DNA from: Cruorifilaria tuberocauda
Taxonomy: Eukaryota; Nematoda; Chromadorea; Rhabditida; Onchocercidae
Assembly: GCA_013365365.1 (NCBI GenBank)
Contig: JABVXU010000033.1
Span: 62,001-126,000 of the forward strand
Direction: 5' to 3'
Length of the DNA: 64,000 nucleotides
The notes under the pieces were generated by a model, which made no database searches, was not told where the DNA came from, and saw only the letters and a list, made by a program, of their open reading frames with translations. Of this stretch, positions 1 to 11,902 are shown one piece after another. Both the position numbers and the translations under genes were made by a program. Position 1 is the stretch's first letter. Every line of letters starts with the position of its first letter.

Positions 1-851
1 CTTTGAATCCTTTATTCAAAAATGCTAACTTTTATGGGGACTGATCAATATAAATGTTTCAACCGATAGCTTACCGGTATAGTATCTAGAGATCAGCTAT
101 AGTTCTTAAACGAGCAGATTTATTGCAGAATTACATGATGCCTAATTTTAAGTTCACATAATATTTTGCTGTCAATATAAGATCCTTTGTGATTTTCAGG
201 TAAATTCAGGAGAAAATAAAGGCGTAATACGGAAGTACACCGTAATCTTTGTCAAAAATTTTTTTTAAATTGAATTTAAGTGTCCTGGGGAATATGGAAG
301 TTATGTCTGCATTCGAACTTATCTCAGAATAAGTATTAAGTTGTGCTTTATTTGAAATTTCATTTCAATCAATAATTTAATCACAGAATTTTCGAAAATA
401 TCATTTCCTAGTGGAGCTATCACCCGATAGATATACCGATGAAACGATTGAACAAAGAGAATTTAAATTGTAATGAAAATGATCATTGAGCAGTTACAAA
501 ATGTTATTTGACGTTGTTCAACAAACAGACATTTAGTAATTCAGTGAACTATTGATGATTGCCTTATAATTTTAATCAAGTCGACATTTCTAATGACATA
601 AGCTTGAAAGAAACCAAATAAGCATCTGTATCTGAGATCATTGCACTGTGATCTTAGTATTAGAGAAACATTTTAAAAGTGGTGTTACCAATGGCTGATA
701 ATTTGTCTGTGGAATAGAAAATATCAAACTGATCTTCCCATTGTGCAGATCCGATTTAGATGTGAATTCTACTGAATAGCTAAAAAGAAGCGGTGAAGGG
801 TAATTATTGCACTGCAGGTTATGCTTTTACTGGAGCTTATCCTGATGAAAC
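1..851. other. Upstream stretch without a gene
   Basis: AT-rich sequence with no open frame showing coding character and no recognisable RNA. It probably holds the upstream region of the gene that starts at 852, or an intron if that gene has further 5' exons. Confidence 0.5.
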
Positions 852-2560
852 ATGGAAAATTTGAAAGGTAACGGTGAAATTGAAGAAAATGATTCTGCGA
901 GCAACGAAAGAATGGTACGTTACGCACTGCGTCATGAACGTATGCTATTTCGTGCCGGAATACGGTCTGAGTTGAAAGGTTTGGGGAAGTGGTATAGGTT
1001 TTGCAACCATAGTAAATCATCACGACGTAAAAGAATGAATTATTTAATCATGCGATCTCCAATTCTTCCGTATAGCGATACAACAATCTCTCAGCATCTA
1101 AGTAGAACGCAACGATGGATGCGAAATCCTGGACGTAGTTCATTGTACTGCGGAATTGCAGCAATCAAGAAGGTTTCATTTTGTCTTCAGCATTCCTCAT
1201 TTCTTATTTTCAGCTTACTTTTTTCTTATTTAAATTGTATGATGAAAAAGGAAAGCATTTATTTTTAGTATTCAGAGAGTTAATATTGATAGAAACAAAT
1301 CCGAGCAACCACCATATAAGAATCATCATTTCAAAGAAGATGTAAAATCGAACGAGAAAAGATGAGAAGAAAGAGAAGGAGTAAAAATCCAATAATCTCA
1401 AATTTTGGATATCTCATAAGTGGACTAAAATGAGAGGCAAATTTCCTTTTGCTCATAATTGCTTAGCTACTGATAACTTTGATATTAATCACTGATAATT
1501 TATGAATACTTTCAGGAGCTTGATGCTGTCTGGCTTAATGAAAAAAAAATGCTGAGTGGTTCTTGCTGCAATATTATGGCAATGTTATTTTGTCTAAGAG
1601 TGATGTCTGAAATAGAACAAAAAGTTGAAAAGTTAGTCAGTAAGTATCGTACTCAACAGGTAAGTGTTATGCTTATCTAATTGAAAAACTTTTTGGTTCA
1701 CTCGAAGTTTTTGGTTCATCTTCTGAATCATATATGAAATCTGCCATGAATCTAACGTACAATCTAATCGTATCTAAATTACTCAAGAATTTATCATGAT
1801 TGTCACTGAATACTTTTTTGAAAACAAAGTTTCAAAAAATTTTGAAGGAATTCTGGCCAATATGTGTACTATCAATTCAATGTGATGGCTCACAATTGGT
1901 GGAAAGTGTTGATTTCTCCAGGGATCCATCCCGGATAAGAGATTATTTGGATCATATTAGATCAGTTGATCTCAAATATCATCAGCATATTCGACGTGAA
2001 AGAAATACGATTCATCTTTTTGCTGAGCGTTTTGTGAAATGGCGAGAGGGCGCTGGTGGTAAATTGTTCAAAACATTGAAAGAAATATATGACGAATATT
2101 TGAATCGTGTAAGTTTGAAAATATTCTTATTAGTATGGAAAATATCATTTCAATTATTATGCTACTATTATGAGAAAATTTAGATTTAATTTGGCTTAAT
2201 TACTCATATAGAAAACATATTTTTTAGTTTAAGGTCAACATAATTTTTGCAGGTTTCAACTAAACTAAATTATTTTAAATTGATTCATAACTCTGAAGCT
2301 AATTAGATCAATATCTGTTTAACTAATCATTTTAAATTATTCTGCCTATTCTAAGTAATCGAAACTTGATTTTCCAGATAGTCGATAGAAGTATCAGTAT
2401 TTTACCAGGAATTCCTGGAAATCAAATGAGAAAAAAACTAGGAATGTTGAAGGCAATTTTCCAACGTCGATTTAAATGTGTACTTGCTGGATGGCCTTGT
2501 GGAATGGAAAAGGCCTTATTATGTTCCTACTGCCAATTTCTCCGAGTACAATACAATTGA
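852..2560 (+). CDS. Unrecognised four-exon protein, about 302 aa
   Basis: I do not recognise this gene. Exons that join in frame are 852-1172, 1516-1659, 1848-2108 and 2378-2560, with TGA at 2558-2560. Acceptors are ttcag at 1511-1515 and tttccag before 2378; donors are gtttca, gtaagt and gtaagt. The weak point is the third acceptor, a purine-rich site before 1848; an alternative lies at 1830. The protein is charged and probably soluble and helical. The third exon carries a basic/acidic helical stretch (YHQHIRRERNTIHLFAERF, then KWREGAGGKLFKTLKEIYD), and the last exon is basic with a Cys-rich end (CGMEKALLCSYCQF). No signal peptide or membrane span is evident in the third and fourth exons. 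The first exon is rich in Arg and Ser and could be partly 5' UTR. The gene may be nematode-specific. Confidence 0.5.
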
Positions 2561-5320
2561 ATGCGAAGTTTTGGTCTAAATCCGCGTGGAGATCACCTTT
2601 TGTTTTATCAATCATCCTGTCAAGATCACCTCTATCCAAACATATATACTTTATTTAATTTTAGAATATCTTGTTAATTAAAAATAATCTGAAATTCAGT
2701 TTCTGAGTTATGGATAGTTTCTCTGGATAAGACAAATGATATACTTTAAGCATTGAGGAAAAGAAGATTAACAAGATGTATTGGAATAAAATGAAAGTAT
2801 TATTGAATGTGTTGTTGATTAGGATTTTGGATTCTTCTCTTCTTGTCATATTTATTATTCTTTCTTTTCCTTTATATATTTATATTTGACTCATTATTTT
2901 ATGGTACTTCGAAACAATATGGGTAACTTATGGCAATCAAAGCTAAGGCTTATTTCAAGCATCAGTTATATTCACCTTTATTGGAAGCTCTTTCAATATT
3001 TCATATCTCAATTGTTCTGCCTATTCTTCCCATTTCGAAATAAATTTTTTAACCAGTCAGATGGATATTTCTACTACGTCAGTTACTACGTTTCTTTGTG
3101 CTGAAAATGCTATCAATATGCATTTTGCATTGCATTCTTCACGTGTTCTTCATATTCCGTGATGTTATTCATAAGTTTTCAGTAGTTTATTTTACGTCAT
3201 TTATTAGCTCTAATTCAGATTCATTCTTTTGTCGTTCTCATATTTTTCATTCGGATTATTTCCTTCACTTTCATGTAAAATTATTGTTTGATTACGTTAG
3301 GCTAAGGGAAAAGGAATTCTCGATTAATTTATCGACTTCAAGCAAATTTAAGAAGTACTGACCTTTTGGAAGTTTAAATTTTTGTAAAAATGAAACCTGA
3401 CAAAATGTAGCAATAAAGAACAATTACATTTTGATAATTCAACAAAACTACCTCCACTTTGTTTTCTGTAATACAATAAAAATAAGCTCTGACTGTTGAA
3501 ATGATTTTTAAAATAAAATTATCTTATTAGAGATATGAGAGATATTACAATAGTTGCAACTTGCCTTGCCGAACTTTTTTTTAATTTTCACATAAAGGAA
3601 GAAAATAAATCGTCCAGTAAATATAATCTTTCATTATATCTCACAATTTCAGTAACTGCCAAAAAGTTTCATCTTATTAGGGCGATAAAATGAAATCTTC
3701 GACTTAGAGAAACTGTAATTTAAATTTGAAAGAAATCTCGTGCAATAAGCTTATATGACAAGATGATAAAGCATATCATATCTCGTTTGCTTAATGATTG
3801 TACTAAAAGTTTTCTATTCCTTCAAAAAAAAATGAAAAATAAATTTAAGTGATGGAAATACCAATAAACATATGCTATCACTTGAAATCGATATCAATAT
3901 AGACAGTATAGTTTGTCAAGATCGTAGATAAATGATAATCTACGGTTATTTACCGATTACCTGTTCACCTTCACTCTTTGAAATTCTTAAATATATATAT
4001 TTCTTGACTGGTAAATGGGATAGAAAAATTTCATGATCTTCTGAAAAGAACCATAAATTAAAACAAAAATTCGCGAAAATTCTTCCTGACCGTTGACTAA
4101 TGCTTGCATAACAATAACTAAGATCATATTCAGGGAGAATAAGTTTAATCTGAATTATTTTGGTCTTGCTATGAAGAAGGGAAAATTCGAGATAAATGGA
4201 TTGATTTGTCGTAGTAACTTAGGATTTCAACAACTGCATTTATTTCCTGGTTTATAAATCGATATTAAATCAGTAACTTAAAACTATACATTTAAATTTT
4301 ATTAAATTTAAATTTAGGATTAAATTTATAAGATAAAGATGAAACAACTTTTGTGATAGAATATGCTTCATAATCAGACTCCTTGATTACCTGAAAAATT
4401 TTGCAAGGAATGACCACTGGACCTGTCATAAGGGGCGTGGTATGATTTGTTAGCCATCGCCATTGTCCCTCTTACAGTACTGCCCTTCGGAGGTACTCAG
4501 TTTTCATATTGAAAGAACACATAGTGACCATTGGTCATCTTCACATCTTCACAGAGGTTTGTTTTCTGCCTCAAGCGAGAGTGCAAGGCTCAGTTGAAGA
4601 GTGCGTCATCCTCTCAACCTGTCGATTCATTTTTTTTTACTTTCCATATCTGCTATCACCTCTGACCCTTCCGTTACTTACCCATTGAATTTCTTCAAAA
4701 TATAATAATCAATCAATAAGTCTTCATAATAAATCAATAAAATTGGTTAGTTTGCACGATTTCTTTTGAATGTAATAATTGAAAGAATTTTGCAATCAAT
4801 TTCCTTATCTATTTTTTTTGAAAGAATAGGTTCAAATTCTGAAATTTGAAATCACTTGGAGATATCCTCGGAATTGGAACTGTCAGAATAAGCAGTGGTA
4901 CGCTTGGTATTTCGTTCTTCATCCTGTATTATAATTATGAGTGTTTCACTTATGATGTTCCATCACTTTTACAGCTTTGTGTATATGATAGCGTTGATAA
5001 GAGGTGATAACGATATAAATTCCGAATTTGGATCAGTTTTGTGACGTGCAATTTACTGCAGATAAGGTGAACTATTTTTTTTCAAAATTAAATTTAAAAT
5101 TTTATCTAAGATATGGGCAAATTATCTCAGAAGCTTTAAAGAATTACTCGAATATTGCTAATAAGCTAAAGTGAAGTGGTGTCATATGGAATAAGCAATA
5201 AATATGAAATAAAAATTGTGATGAGATTATTATCTGATCACTTGAGAATTTTCATGATTTAAATCCAAATGATTCACAGGTTTCAGATAGATAATTGTTA
5301 GAAAATTGTTATAATCAAAG
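2561..5320. other. Intergenic stretch with one structured island
   Basis: Between the unrecognised gene and the V-ATPase C gene. The small open frames at 2661-2849, 2886-3104 and 3098-3361 are F/Y/I-rich translations of AT-rich DNA with no family resemblance. The only notable content is the GC-richer island at about 4405-4640, listed separately. Confidence 0.5.
4405..4640. ncRNA. Possible structured non-coding RNA ending in a T run
   Basis: This patch is clearly richer in G and C than its surroundings and has no long open frame. It contains a hairpin at 4476-4497 (agtac paired with gtact, with an inner cc/gg pair), a perfect palindrome at 4526-4538 (TGACCA, T, TGGTCA), and a second TGACCA near 4411. 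It ends in a run of nine T at 4630-4638, which would serve as a Pol III terminator for a plus-strand transcript. I looked for signatures of U1, U2, U4, U5, U6 and SRP RNA and saw none. The RNA call is inference; a control region for the gene at 5321 is an equal alternative. Confidence 0.25.
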
Positions 5321-6457
5321 ATGTTTATCATTTCAACACCAGTTGAAGACTGCCCTGAAGCTAACTGGTTGAGGTTGAAAAATGTCGCTCACAATTTTGC
5401 TACATTTTCCACCATCTCAATTCCAAATTTTCAAATTGCTCCAAAAGCTCAGCTTTATGAATTGTCGAAAGATACGCAACTGCTGGATCATTCGGTGGAA
5501 AATCTCTTCCGATCGTTCCTATCCGCTTTTGAGAACGTTTTGCTGTTCGAAGATGTTGATTTGCTGGAAAATTTGGTAATTCGGAAGCAAAGATATGGTG
5601 AAAATATCACTGATTTCTCATGGAATATAGCCATATATTCGCCACATTTGTTGTTACCTGATTTATGTGAACTATTTTACAAACATTTTCAAAGCCTTGA
5701 TCAACAAATACGGCACAACGTTGCAATGTATAAGGAAAATTTGAAAATAGCTAAAGAATATATACGTACTGAGGAAACATTAGCCACACAAAATTTAGCT
5801 CGTTTTGTACGTGAGGAAAGTGTCATTGATACGGAATACATTCAATCAGTTTTTGTAGCTGTACCACAGCGATCAGTTAATACATGGCTAGAGATTTGTG
5901 AAACACTTCATGATTCGATGGTTGCGCGTTCAAATTGTTTCATTATTGAAGATGATGATTATAAATTGTATTCCGTGGTTATTGTTCGTGAAAATTTCTT
6001 GGAATTTCGAGATAACTGCGCCAAATATGGTTTCATTGCTCGACAGTATCAATGTGATCCGGACGAATTCTCCAGAAAACTACATGAACAACAAAAGATT
6101 GAAGAAGCTGCACGATATCAAAATATAATGCTCATTCAATGGCTCAAATTGATGGCTGATGAGATTTTTGAGGTGCTAATTCATATTAAGATATTTCGAG
6201 CATACATTTCAAGTTCGATAATATATGATGGTAGAGAATTCCAAATTATCATGTTTTATCCACGAAAAAATTTGTCGCAGCGACTGCAATCTGAATTGAT
6301 GAAGTTACATGATGAGGGAGAAGAATCAGATGTAACAGATGAATCGGATTTGTTGGATTCGAATTCTGATTCAGACTCGTTGAGAGAGTCGATATTAGAG
6401 AACTTTTATCCACCTTATCTAATCTATAAAGTGGGTCTACCTTTTCCGGAATGCTAA
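5321..6457 (+). CDS. V-type proton ATPase subunit C, intronless and divergent
   Basis: A single 378-codon frame whose length fits the subunit C family (about 380 aa). Subunit C is the cytosolic stator clamp joining V1 to V0, and its release is part of reversible disassembly of the proton pump. Family-like stretches run collinearly: IDTEYIQSVFVAVPQRS and LEICETLHDSMVARS mid-protein, VIVRENFLEFRDNCAKYGF, then the IHIKIFRAYISSSIIYDG stretch (family: HIKALRVFVES..LRYG), and a C-terminal FYPPYLIYKV resembling the family's YYPYVYYKI end. An acidic, Ser/Asp-rich segment (6316-6396, EGEESDVTDESDLLDSNSD) sits just before that end. No intron interrupts it, unlike almost every other gene here, which suggests a retroposed paralogue; the open frame and conserved C-terminus argue that it is functional. 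AATAAA occurs near 6536. A candidate splice acceptor (tttcag) ends at 5286, 35 bases before the ATG. Confidence 0.85.
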   Translation: MFIISTPVEDCPEANWLRLKNVAHNFATFSTISIPNFQIAPKAQLYELSKDTQLLDHSVENLFRSFLSAFENVLLFEDVDLLENLVIRKQRYGENITDFSWNIAIYSPHLLLPDLCELFYKHFQSLDQQIRHNVAMYKENLKIAKEYIRTEETLATQNLARFVREESVIDTEYIQSVFVAVPQRSVNTWLEICETLHDSMVARSNCFIIEDDDYKLYSVVIVRENFLEFRDNCAKYGFIARQYQCDPDEFSRKLHEQQKIEEAARYQNIMLIQWLKLMADEIFEVLIHIKIFRAYISSSIIYDGREFQIIMFYPRKNLSQRLQSELMKLHDEGEESDVTDESDLLDSNSDSDSLRESILENFYPPYLIYKVGLPFPEC

Positions 6458-7187
6458 AAAAACTCATTGTATCTTTTATTCAGTTATGTTTTTTAAGTGA
6501 TTTTTTTCGTTTTTCATTTATGCTTAACGGCATAAAAATAAACTGTTGAATTGATAATTAATGAATTGAACAAGGCAGCACTGGTAAGAATTTACCGCAC
6601 TGCATTACATCACTTTCTTGGAATATACCAAGATATCTTTATAACATCAGCTAGAACTGCCAATTTAGAAATGCAGGTGAAAATCAGAAGTGAGGGCAAA
6701 AATGTTTAGAATTTTCTTGCTGACAGAGCGTATGTCAGCCATTCTTGAAGTTATGCAAATACTTTTGTAATCTTAGAAGTTATATGAGTTCTTTTATAAA
6801 TCAATCATATAGTATTCTGCTTGTACAACATTTATAATTTTCGATATAACAAGTTCATAACAATACCAAAAGACAACTTTTTGCATATTGCTTTCCTTTC
6901 ATCCTTCAAAATAAAAGACGGAAATAAATCACAGTTGACTTCAATTTTGTAAATTTAGAGAATTATGTACATACATATGTATGTAAAAGAAATTTCCTCT
7001 TTTTTGATTCATTTAATGTCTTTAGGTCTTCAAAAAGCTAATTTCTAAAAAAAGACTAATTTTATCAAACCATGCCTTCAAGAAAAATTATTTATCAAAA
7101 AATAATCTTTAAACGAGTAAAAGACTGCACTGCTATGGAATTATGAATGAAAAAAATAATTAAGTTAAACAAATAACGAAATCGCAT
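6458..7187. other. Convergent 3' spacer
   Basis: Space between the stop of the plus-strand V-ATPase C gene and the stop of the minus-strand pbs-4 gene, so both 3' UTRs must lie here. AATAAA near 6536 could serve the plus-strand gene. No coding or RNA feature seen. Confidence 0.55.
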
Positions 7188-9324
7188 CTAAACATTGATA
7201 TCTTCCAGTTGGCGTGTCCCATTCTTATCTATAACCATTACCTGAAGAAATATTTAATAAAACGAAATTATTTGATTTAAAACAGGAGAACTAAAATGGT
7301 AAAAGAAAGTTTTTTTCTTATTCCATTCGAAGGCCGCAGGATTTTCACGATACTTAAAACTTAATTTGGATCGAAATTTTAATTTATTACAAATTTGAAA
7401 TGTAGAAATCCTTACTTCAAATGACGGCAAATTAACGATGAAACGACGTTTCGATTCATGCAAACATTTTTTTAGCAAATCCATTCCTTCAGCTTCATTC
7501 ATGTCTAAACAGAAATAGAAGTATAAGGAATCGGAGATATAGCTTATAAACTGTAGCTATTTCGTATCGATAAAAAATTAAAATATATAAAATTCAAAGA
7601 ATCTAAAACAATTCAATACAGCGAAATAGTTCAACAACTCAACAACAAACACTTCATATAAAAAATAAAATAAAGAAATTTTTTAAGATTAAAGATTACT
7701 GAGAAATCTATAAATATTAGTGGTTTCGTTCCAAGAAGCATAACTATATCATATCTTAGCAAATTCACCCTAAAATAGTCCTACACGAGCCTCTGTGATA
7801 AACTGCACTATTAAATAAGGCATTCATACAACAAATTAACCATTCTTATATGTTTTGTCCAGAACTGAATAGCAGAGTCGTCCACTAAATCCACGAAATA
7901 TATAAGGCTAAAAATATTAATGAACATTATTAAAAAAGCAGTTCTAACCAAATGTATAATACTTTCAACATTCTCAAATAGAGTTGTACGCGACAATGTA
8001 AGCATCGATAAGAATGGAAGTAAAAGACTTAAGTTTTGAGGAAAGAGAAAGCGAAATCAATTATTTAAGAAAAAGTGAGCATTTTAGCCATTGATACTAC
8101 CACAATATAGCTCCATGAGATAAACCTTACATAAAACTAACCTGATCAGCAATACCGTTACCCAAATAGTCAACGGAACCAAGAAAGGCTTTATTTTCTA
8201 TGCTATCGTAACCACCAATCAATGTATCAACGACGTAATAATCTTGTGTTCGTAATGCTTCAGCGATACTTCGACGAATCCAATGATGACTTGAACGTGG
8301 ACTCATTTCGTAACCTAGAATATATTTGGAAGAAATGGAATAATAATTTGATTTAAAATCTAACTTTCGACTGCTATAATACTAATCAATAATTGGAATG
8401 TGAAGTAATACATGAAATTTTACGGTTTGCGCACATGCACATGTTGGCTAATGCAGTTTAACATTAAAATGCCAGCGCTCTAACTCATTTGATTAATTTA
8501 TAAAAGATTAAGCGTTATATCGACGGTTTCTACTCCATTATTCTGTGATATAAATAAGACAGAAACTAATCGAAAACATGAAAAAAATATATTATGTCCT
8601 ATGCGTGCTTCTTAGAATTAACTTTACTTGCCATATCGAAGTTTATAGAGTTGAATATTTCGTTTACACCAGTCTCCAAACTGCGCTACGTCACCATCTT
8701 CGCCAATACATACCATTGCTAATTTATCACCCAAGGTAAATTTCTTTTCCTCATCTGGCAACAAACAATAAATATAGCTTATCTTTCCATTGGAAAAACA
8801 CCCACGTAATATTGTAAAAAACTTCATCATATGAAAGTTATTCATTTACTGATTTATGATTCCAATGAATTTTGTAAAAACTATTACAGCATACTCATCT
8901 TCTCGTCTTCCAGTCTTTATGAATACTGCACTAACTTCAATGACTCCCAGAGAACTATATCCTGGATTAGTAAATTGTATTCTGCGTTTAATATTATTGC
9001 TGAATGAATAACGATAGTGCTCAAGTCACCACTATCTCTTTGAAGACGACTAAAGTATGTTGGCTTTAAGGTCAATCTGAAGTAGTAAGTAATCTTTATT
9101 TTTTCACTGAACTAATTTCGATCCTTCACCAAACTAATTTTAATTCCCTTTATTTTCATTTTCAATCAATGCAATATAATGTTATGAACTAAAGTTGTGA
9201 AATAAATGTAAAATAAGTAACCATCGGTAACGACAATTGCTCCATGTGCAAAACATGAACGATCTGCAGCCAAAATTACATAATCGTTAGTACATATGCC
9301 GATTAAAAAGTGCATACCGGACAT
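7188..9324 (-). CDS. pbs-4: 20S proteasome subunit beta type-2 (beta4)
   Basis: Non-catalytic beta4 subunit of the 20S core particle, which degrades ubiquitinated proteins in cytosol and nucleus. Six exons, in transcript order: 9324-9222, 8754-8632, 8314-8142, 7907-7841, 7504-7416, 7241-7188. All phases agree and give 202 aa; PSMB2 has 201. Recognisable stretches are MSGMHFLIGICTNDYVILAADRS at the start (Ile/Val strand and AADR turn), GDVAQFGDWCKRNIQLYKLR, GYEMSPRSSHHWIRR, DTLIGGYD, AFLGSVDYLGNG, then EGMDLLKKCLHESKRRFIVNLPSFE and the C-terminal VMVIDKNG. There is no N-terminal propeptide with a catalytic Thr, as expected for beta4. The second intron has to start with GC (see findings). A ttttag acceptor lies 14 bases before the ATG and is a likely SL1 trans-splice site. 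The gene is divergent from rpl-34. Confidence 0.95.
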
Positions 9325-10153
9325 TGTTTCAGAATTCCCTAAAATAAGTTATGTTACTTGAACCTATATTCAATTATAAACATATACATGTATTTATGAC
9401 ACGGAAAAAACGAAAAATTTAAAACTGAAAACACAGAAATTGAGCTTCTGTTATGTACGTAAATATGGGTCCAGATTATATCAATAACGTGCCTGTCAAG
9501 CTCTACATCTTTAATTATTACGATAACTGTGTTTATACGTAAATTTCCTCAATCCCATATTTTCAGATTTCTCAATCCTTATGTCACTGCATGACTCCTA
9601 AACATTCTTTGTATCTAACAAAAAACACAAACGAAAATTAATCCCCTTTTCTATATAAAAACAAATTAGCCATATTTGCTAAGAAGCCAGTATGTCAAAA
9701 TATCCAAGACAATTTCCAACTTTCCTGCAAGTTATCTGAAATCTATGGAAACAATTGCCACCCAAATAAGCATTTCGTTCCTTTTGATGGAAATTTCCAT
9801 TGAATACGTATTTTTCGAGCATCTTTCAACAATAAATGACATAATTCCCCACGAAGCCTGCATGAACGCACAACAAAACTATCCATAGATTAGAAATTCT
9901 CTCGCTTCACTTTCTAACGACATAGTGAGACTTGAGTTTCATAATGATCTTTGTGTGATTAAACTACGATGACTTCTCGGTCCGTAGCAACGTAGGGGAG
10001 GATGAACGTTCTATGCAGAGGGTTTTACGTGATTCAGGGATTTCATAAGCAGTGTTTTAGATAAGATTTATCGGTAATTTATCGAAATTTTCGAATGTGA
10101 TGGTTGCTCTGTGTTAGTCATCCAACATTCAGCAGTTGAATTTAGATTAGAAA
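9325..10153. promoter_or_regulatory. Divergent upstream region of pbs-4 and rpl-34
   Basis: About 830 bases separate two head-to-head housekeeping genes, so both promoters must lie here. The 70-codon frame at 9676-9888 on the plus strand shows no family resemblance and is probably chance. No clear TATA box, array or RNA gene was recognised. Confidence 0.5.
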
Positions 10154-11115
10154 ATGCCGCAGCGACTGACATACCGACGACGCCTCTGTTATAACACTAA
10201 ATCCAATAAAACCAAGGTATCTTTATTGTAATTTAAGCCAAAATGTAATAAATTTCCCGCAATCTGAAAAATACTCGAGTTGTGCATGTAATGAAAGAAA
10301 CGAAGCAATATAAATGAAATGGAATGCTTGCTAGGAAACCACTTCCAAATGTTTATTATGTCATGTTTTATTCTCTCAACTCATCCCTTAGTTTGAGTGG
10401 AAATCTTGTGAAGCCATTGTTTCCAATATATAATGATAACTCTATATATAGTAATGTTTTTCCAAAGTCTAAATTAGGGACGCCGTATCATTATAATGCT
10501 ATCATATTTTACAGGTATCGAAAACACCAGGTGGACGTGTAGTTTTTCTCTATAGAAAAAAGAAAGGTTCTGTAGCGCGATGTGGTGATACCGGAGTGAA
10601 GTTGAAGGGAGTAAGTGTCTTTCAATCATTTCTGTTTAATACATTAAATCGTAAAGTTTTGAAAAAGCTTGCAGTATTGTAATTCAGTTGTAAAATGCAG
10701 AGTATATATTCTTTTGTGACGTTTTTCCGCAGATTTTCTAAACTTCGTAATAATGAGATGTTGAATTTAACTGATAAACTAGAAGGGCAGAATTCGAAAA
10801 CTGCTAAGCTATGCCATTTTTAGTTTTTCACCATATTTTTATTCCTTAAATGATTGGACTCAATTGCAAAATTTAACCACATATGTAATTAAAAGCTGAA
10901 AATAATAGTTTCTATTTCATCTTGTTTAGATCAAACCGGCTAGGCCACGCCAGCTACAGAAGATGACAAAACGACTGAAGCGCGTGACTCGTGCTTATGG
11001 TGGTTGCCTGTCAGCAGCAGCCGTACGAGAGCGTATTATTCGTGCTTTTCTAATCGAAGAACAGAAAATTGTTGCACGTGTGTTAAAAGCAAAGATTAAA
11101 GCCGAGAAGAAGTAA
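10154..11115 (+). CDS. rpl-34: 60S ribosomal protein L34 (eL34)
   Basis: Large-subunit ribosomal protein eL34. Three exons with consistent phase: 10154-10216, 10515-10610 and 10930-11115, TAA at 11113-11115, giving 114 aa, a normal length. The N-terminus [18 protein letters not shown], the middle [15 protein letters not shown] and the zinc-type [10 protein letters not shown] stretch, then [21 protein letters not shown], are all characteristic; the basic C-terminus ends in KAEKK. The donor of exon 2 is gtaagt and the acceptors are tttacag and ttgtttag. The ATG lies four bases behind an AG (gattag), consistent with SL trans-splicing. AATAAA at about 11175-11180 is a good polyadenylation signal. 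Confidence 0.97.
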
Positions 11116-11902
11116 ATGAAATTTGTAATTTTGTAAATCGCTACTGTTTTCGACTTGCTTGTTAACTGTACTGAAATAAAAGTTTCATCAAATGAAGGAT
11201 ATATTCATATAGCTAAAAATGTTTGTTCCGTACACTTAATTTTCCATTATTTTGAAATTCTTTTTATGGAGTACCTCTTATTTGAAGTGTGAAATGAAGT
11301 ATGAATGAATGAATGAAAATATTTATTTGCAGTTCATTAATTCACAGTACATTTTGTTATCACTTGAACTTCCATTACCATTTGTTTTCGTTGTATGGAA
11401 ATGTTTTCTGGTCTCAGTGAAAAAGTTTCGTTTGGCATGAAGATATTCAAATATCCTCTCACGCTTCCTTGTGATTTGTTCGTAGTTTGAAGTGAAGTCG
11501 AAAAAGGAAGTTTGCACTATTGTACCGAAGTTTATATCGCCGCCTACGATTTTATAGCTGCAAGAAGTGGTATCGGTAGGAGCTACGGTAGTCGGGCGTA
11601 TCGATTTTTTAAGCCAGCATTGAGTTTTGGATGGGTGGGCCAAGTGGGAGACGGAGGAAAAGAGAGGGCTTCAGTCTCCAGAATTATTGATAAGAGATAT
11701 ATGGATTAGGACTGTTAGGAGAGGGGAAATATGGAACAGAAGTGATGTGCGAGTTCATGGCGTTTTTTATAGGCGAGTGGCTATTTCTTGAAATGTGAAA
11801 TCTCATTTAAAGTTGTCGTCAAGTTTTCCTCATTGCAGGTTTATTGATTTCTTCGGGGAAAGAGAGAGTCTTTTGGGAAATTGAAGAATTGAGACTTATA
11901 GG
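11116..11902. other. Spacer between rpl-34 and the ZFR gene
   Basis: Holds the rpl-34 3' end and the upstream region of the ZFR gene. Overlapping frames on both strands (11323-11643 minus, 11512-11709 plus) show no recognisable domain. The two genes have the same direction with about 790 bases between them; I see no direct evidence for or against an operon. Confidence 0.45.

Noticed and set aside
7811..8005. 64-codon minus-strand frame inside pbs-4
   Set aside because: It overlaps the true fourth exon (7907-7841) in another frame; the correct frame reads PYIFRGFSGRLCYSVLDKTY.
9676..9888. 70-codon plus-strand frame between pbs-4 and rpl-34
   Set aside because: No domain, no splice or leader signal of note; probably chance in a promoter region.
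11323..11643. 106-codon minus-strand frame opposite the rpl-34 to ZFR spacer
   Set aside because: No family resemblance and it overlaps another chance frame on the plus strand; the region is better read as UTR and promoter.
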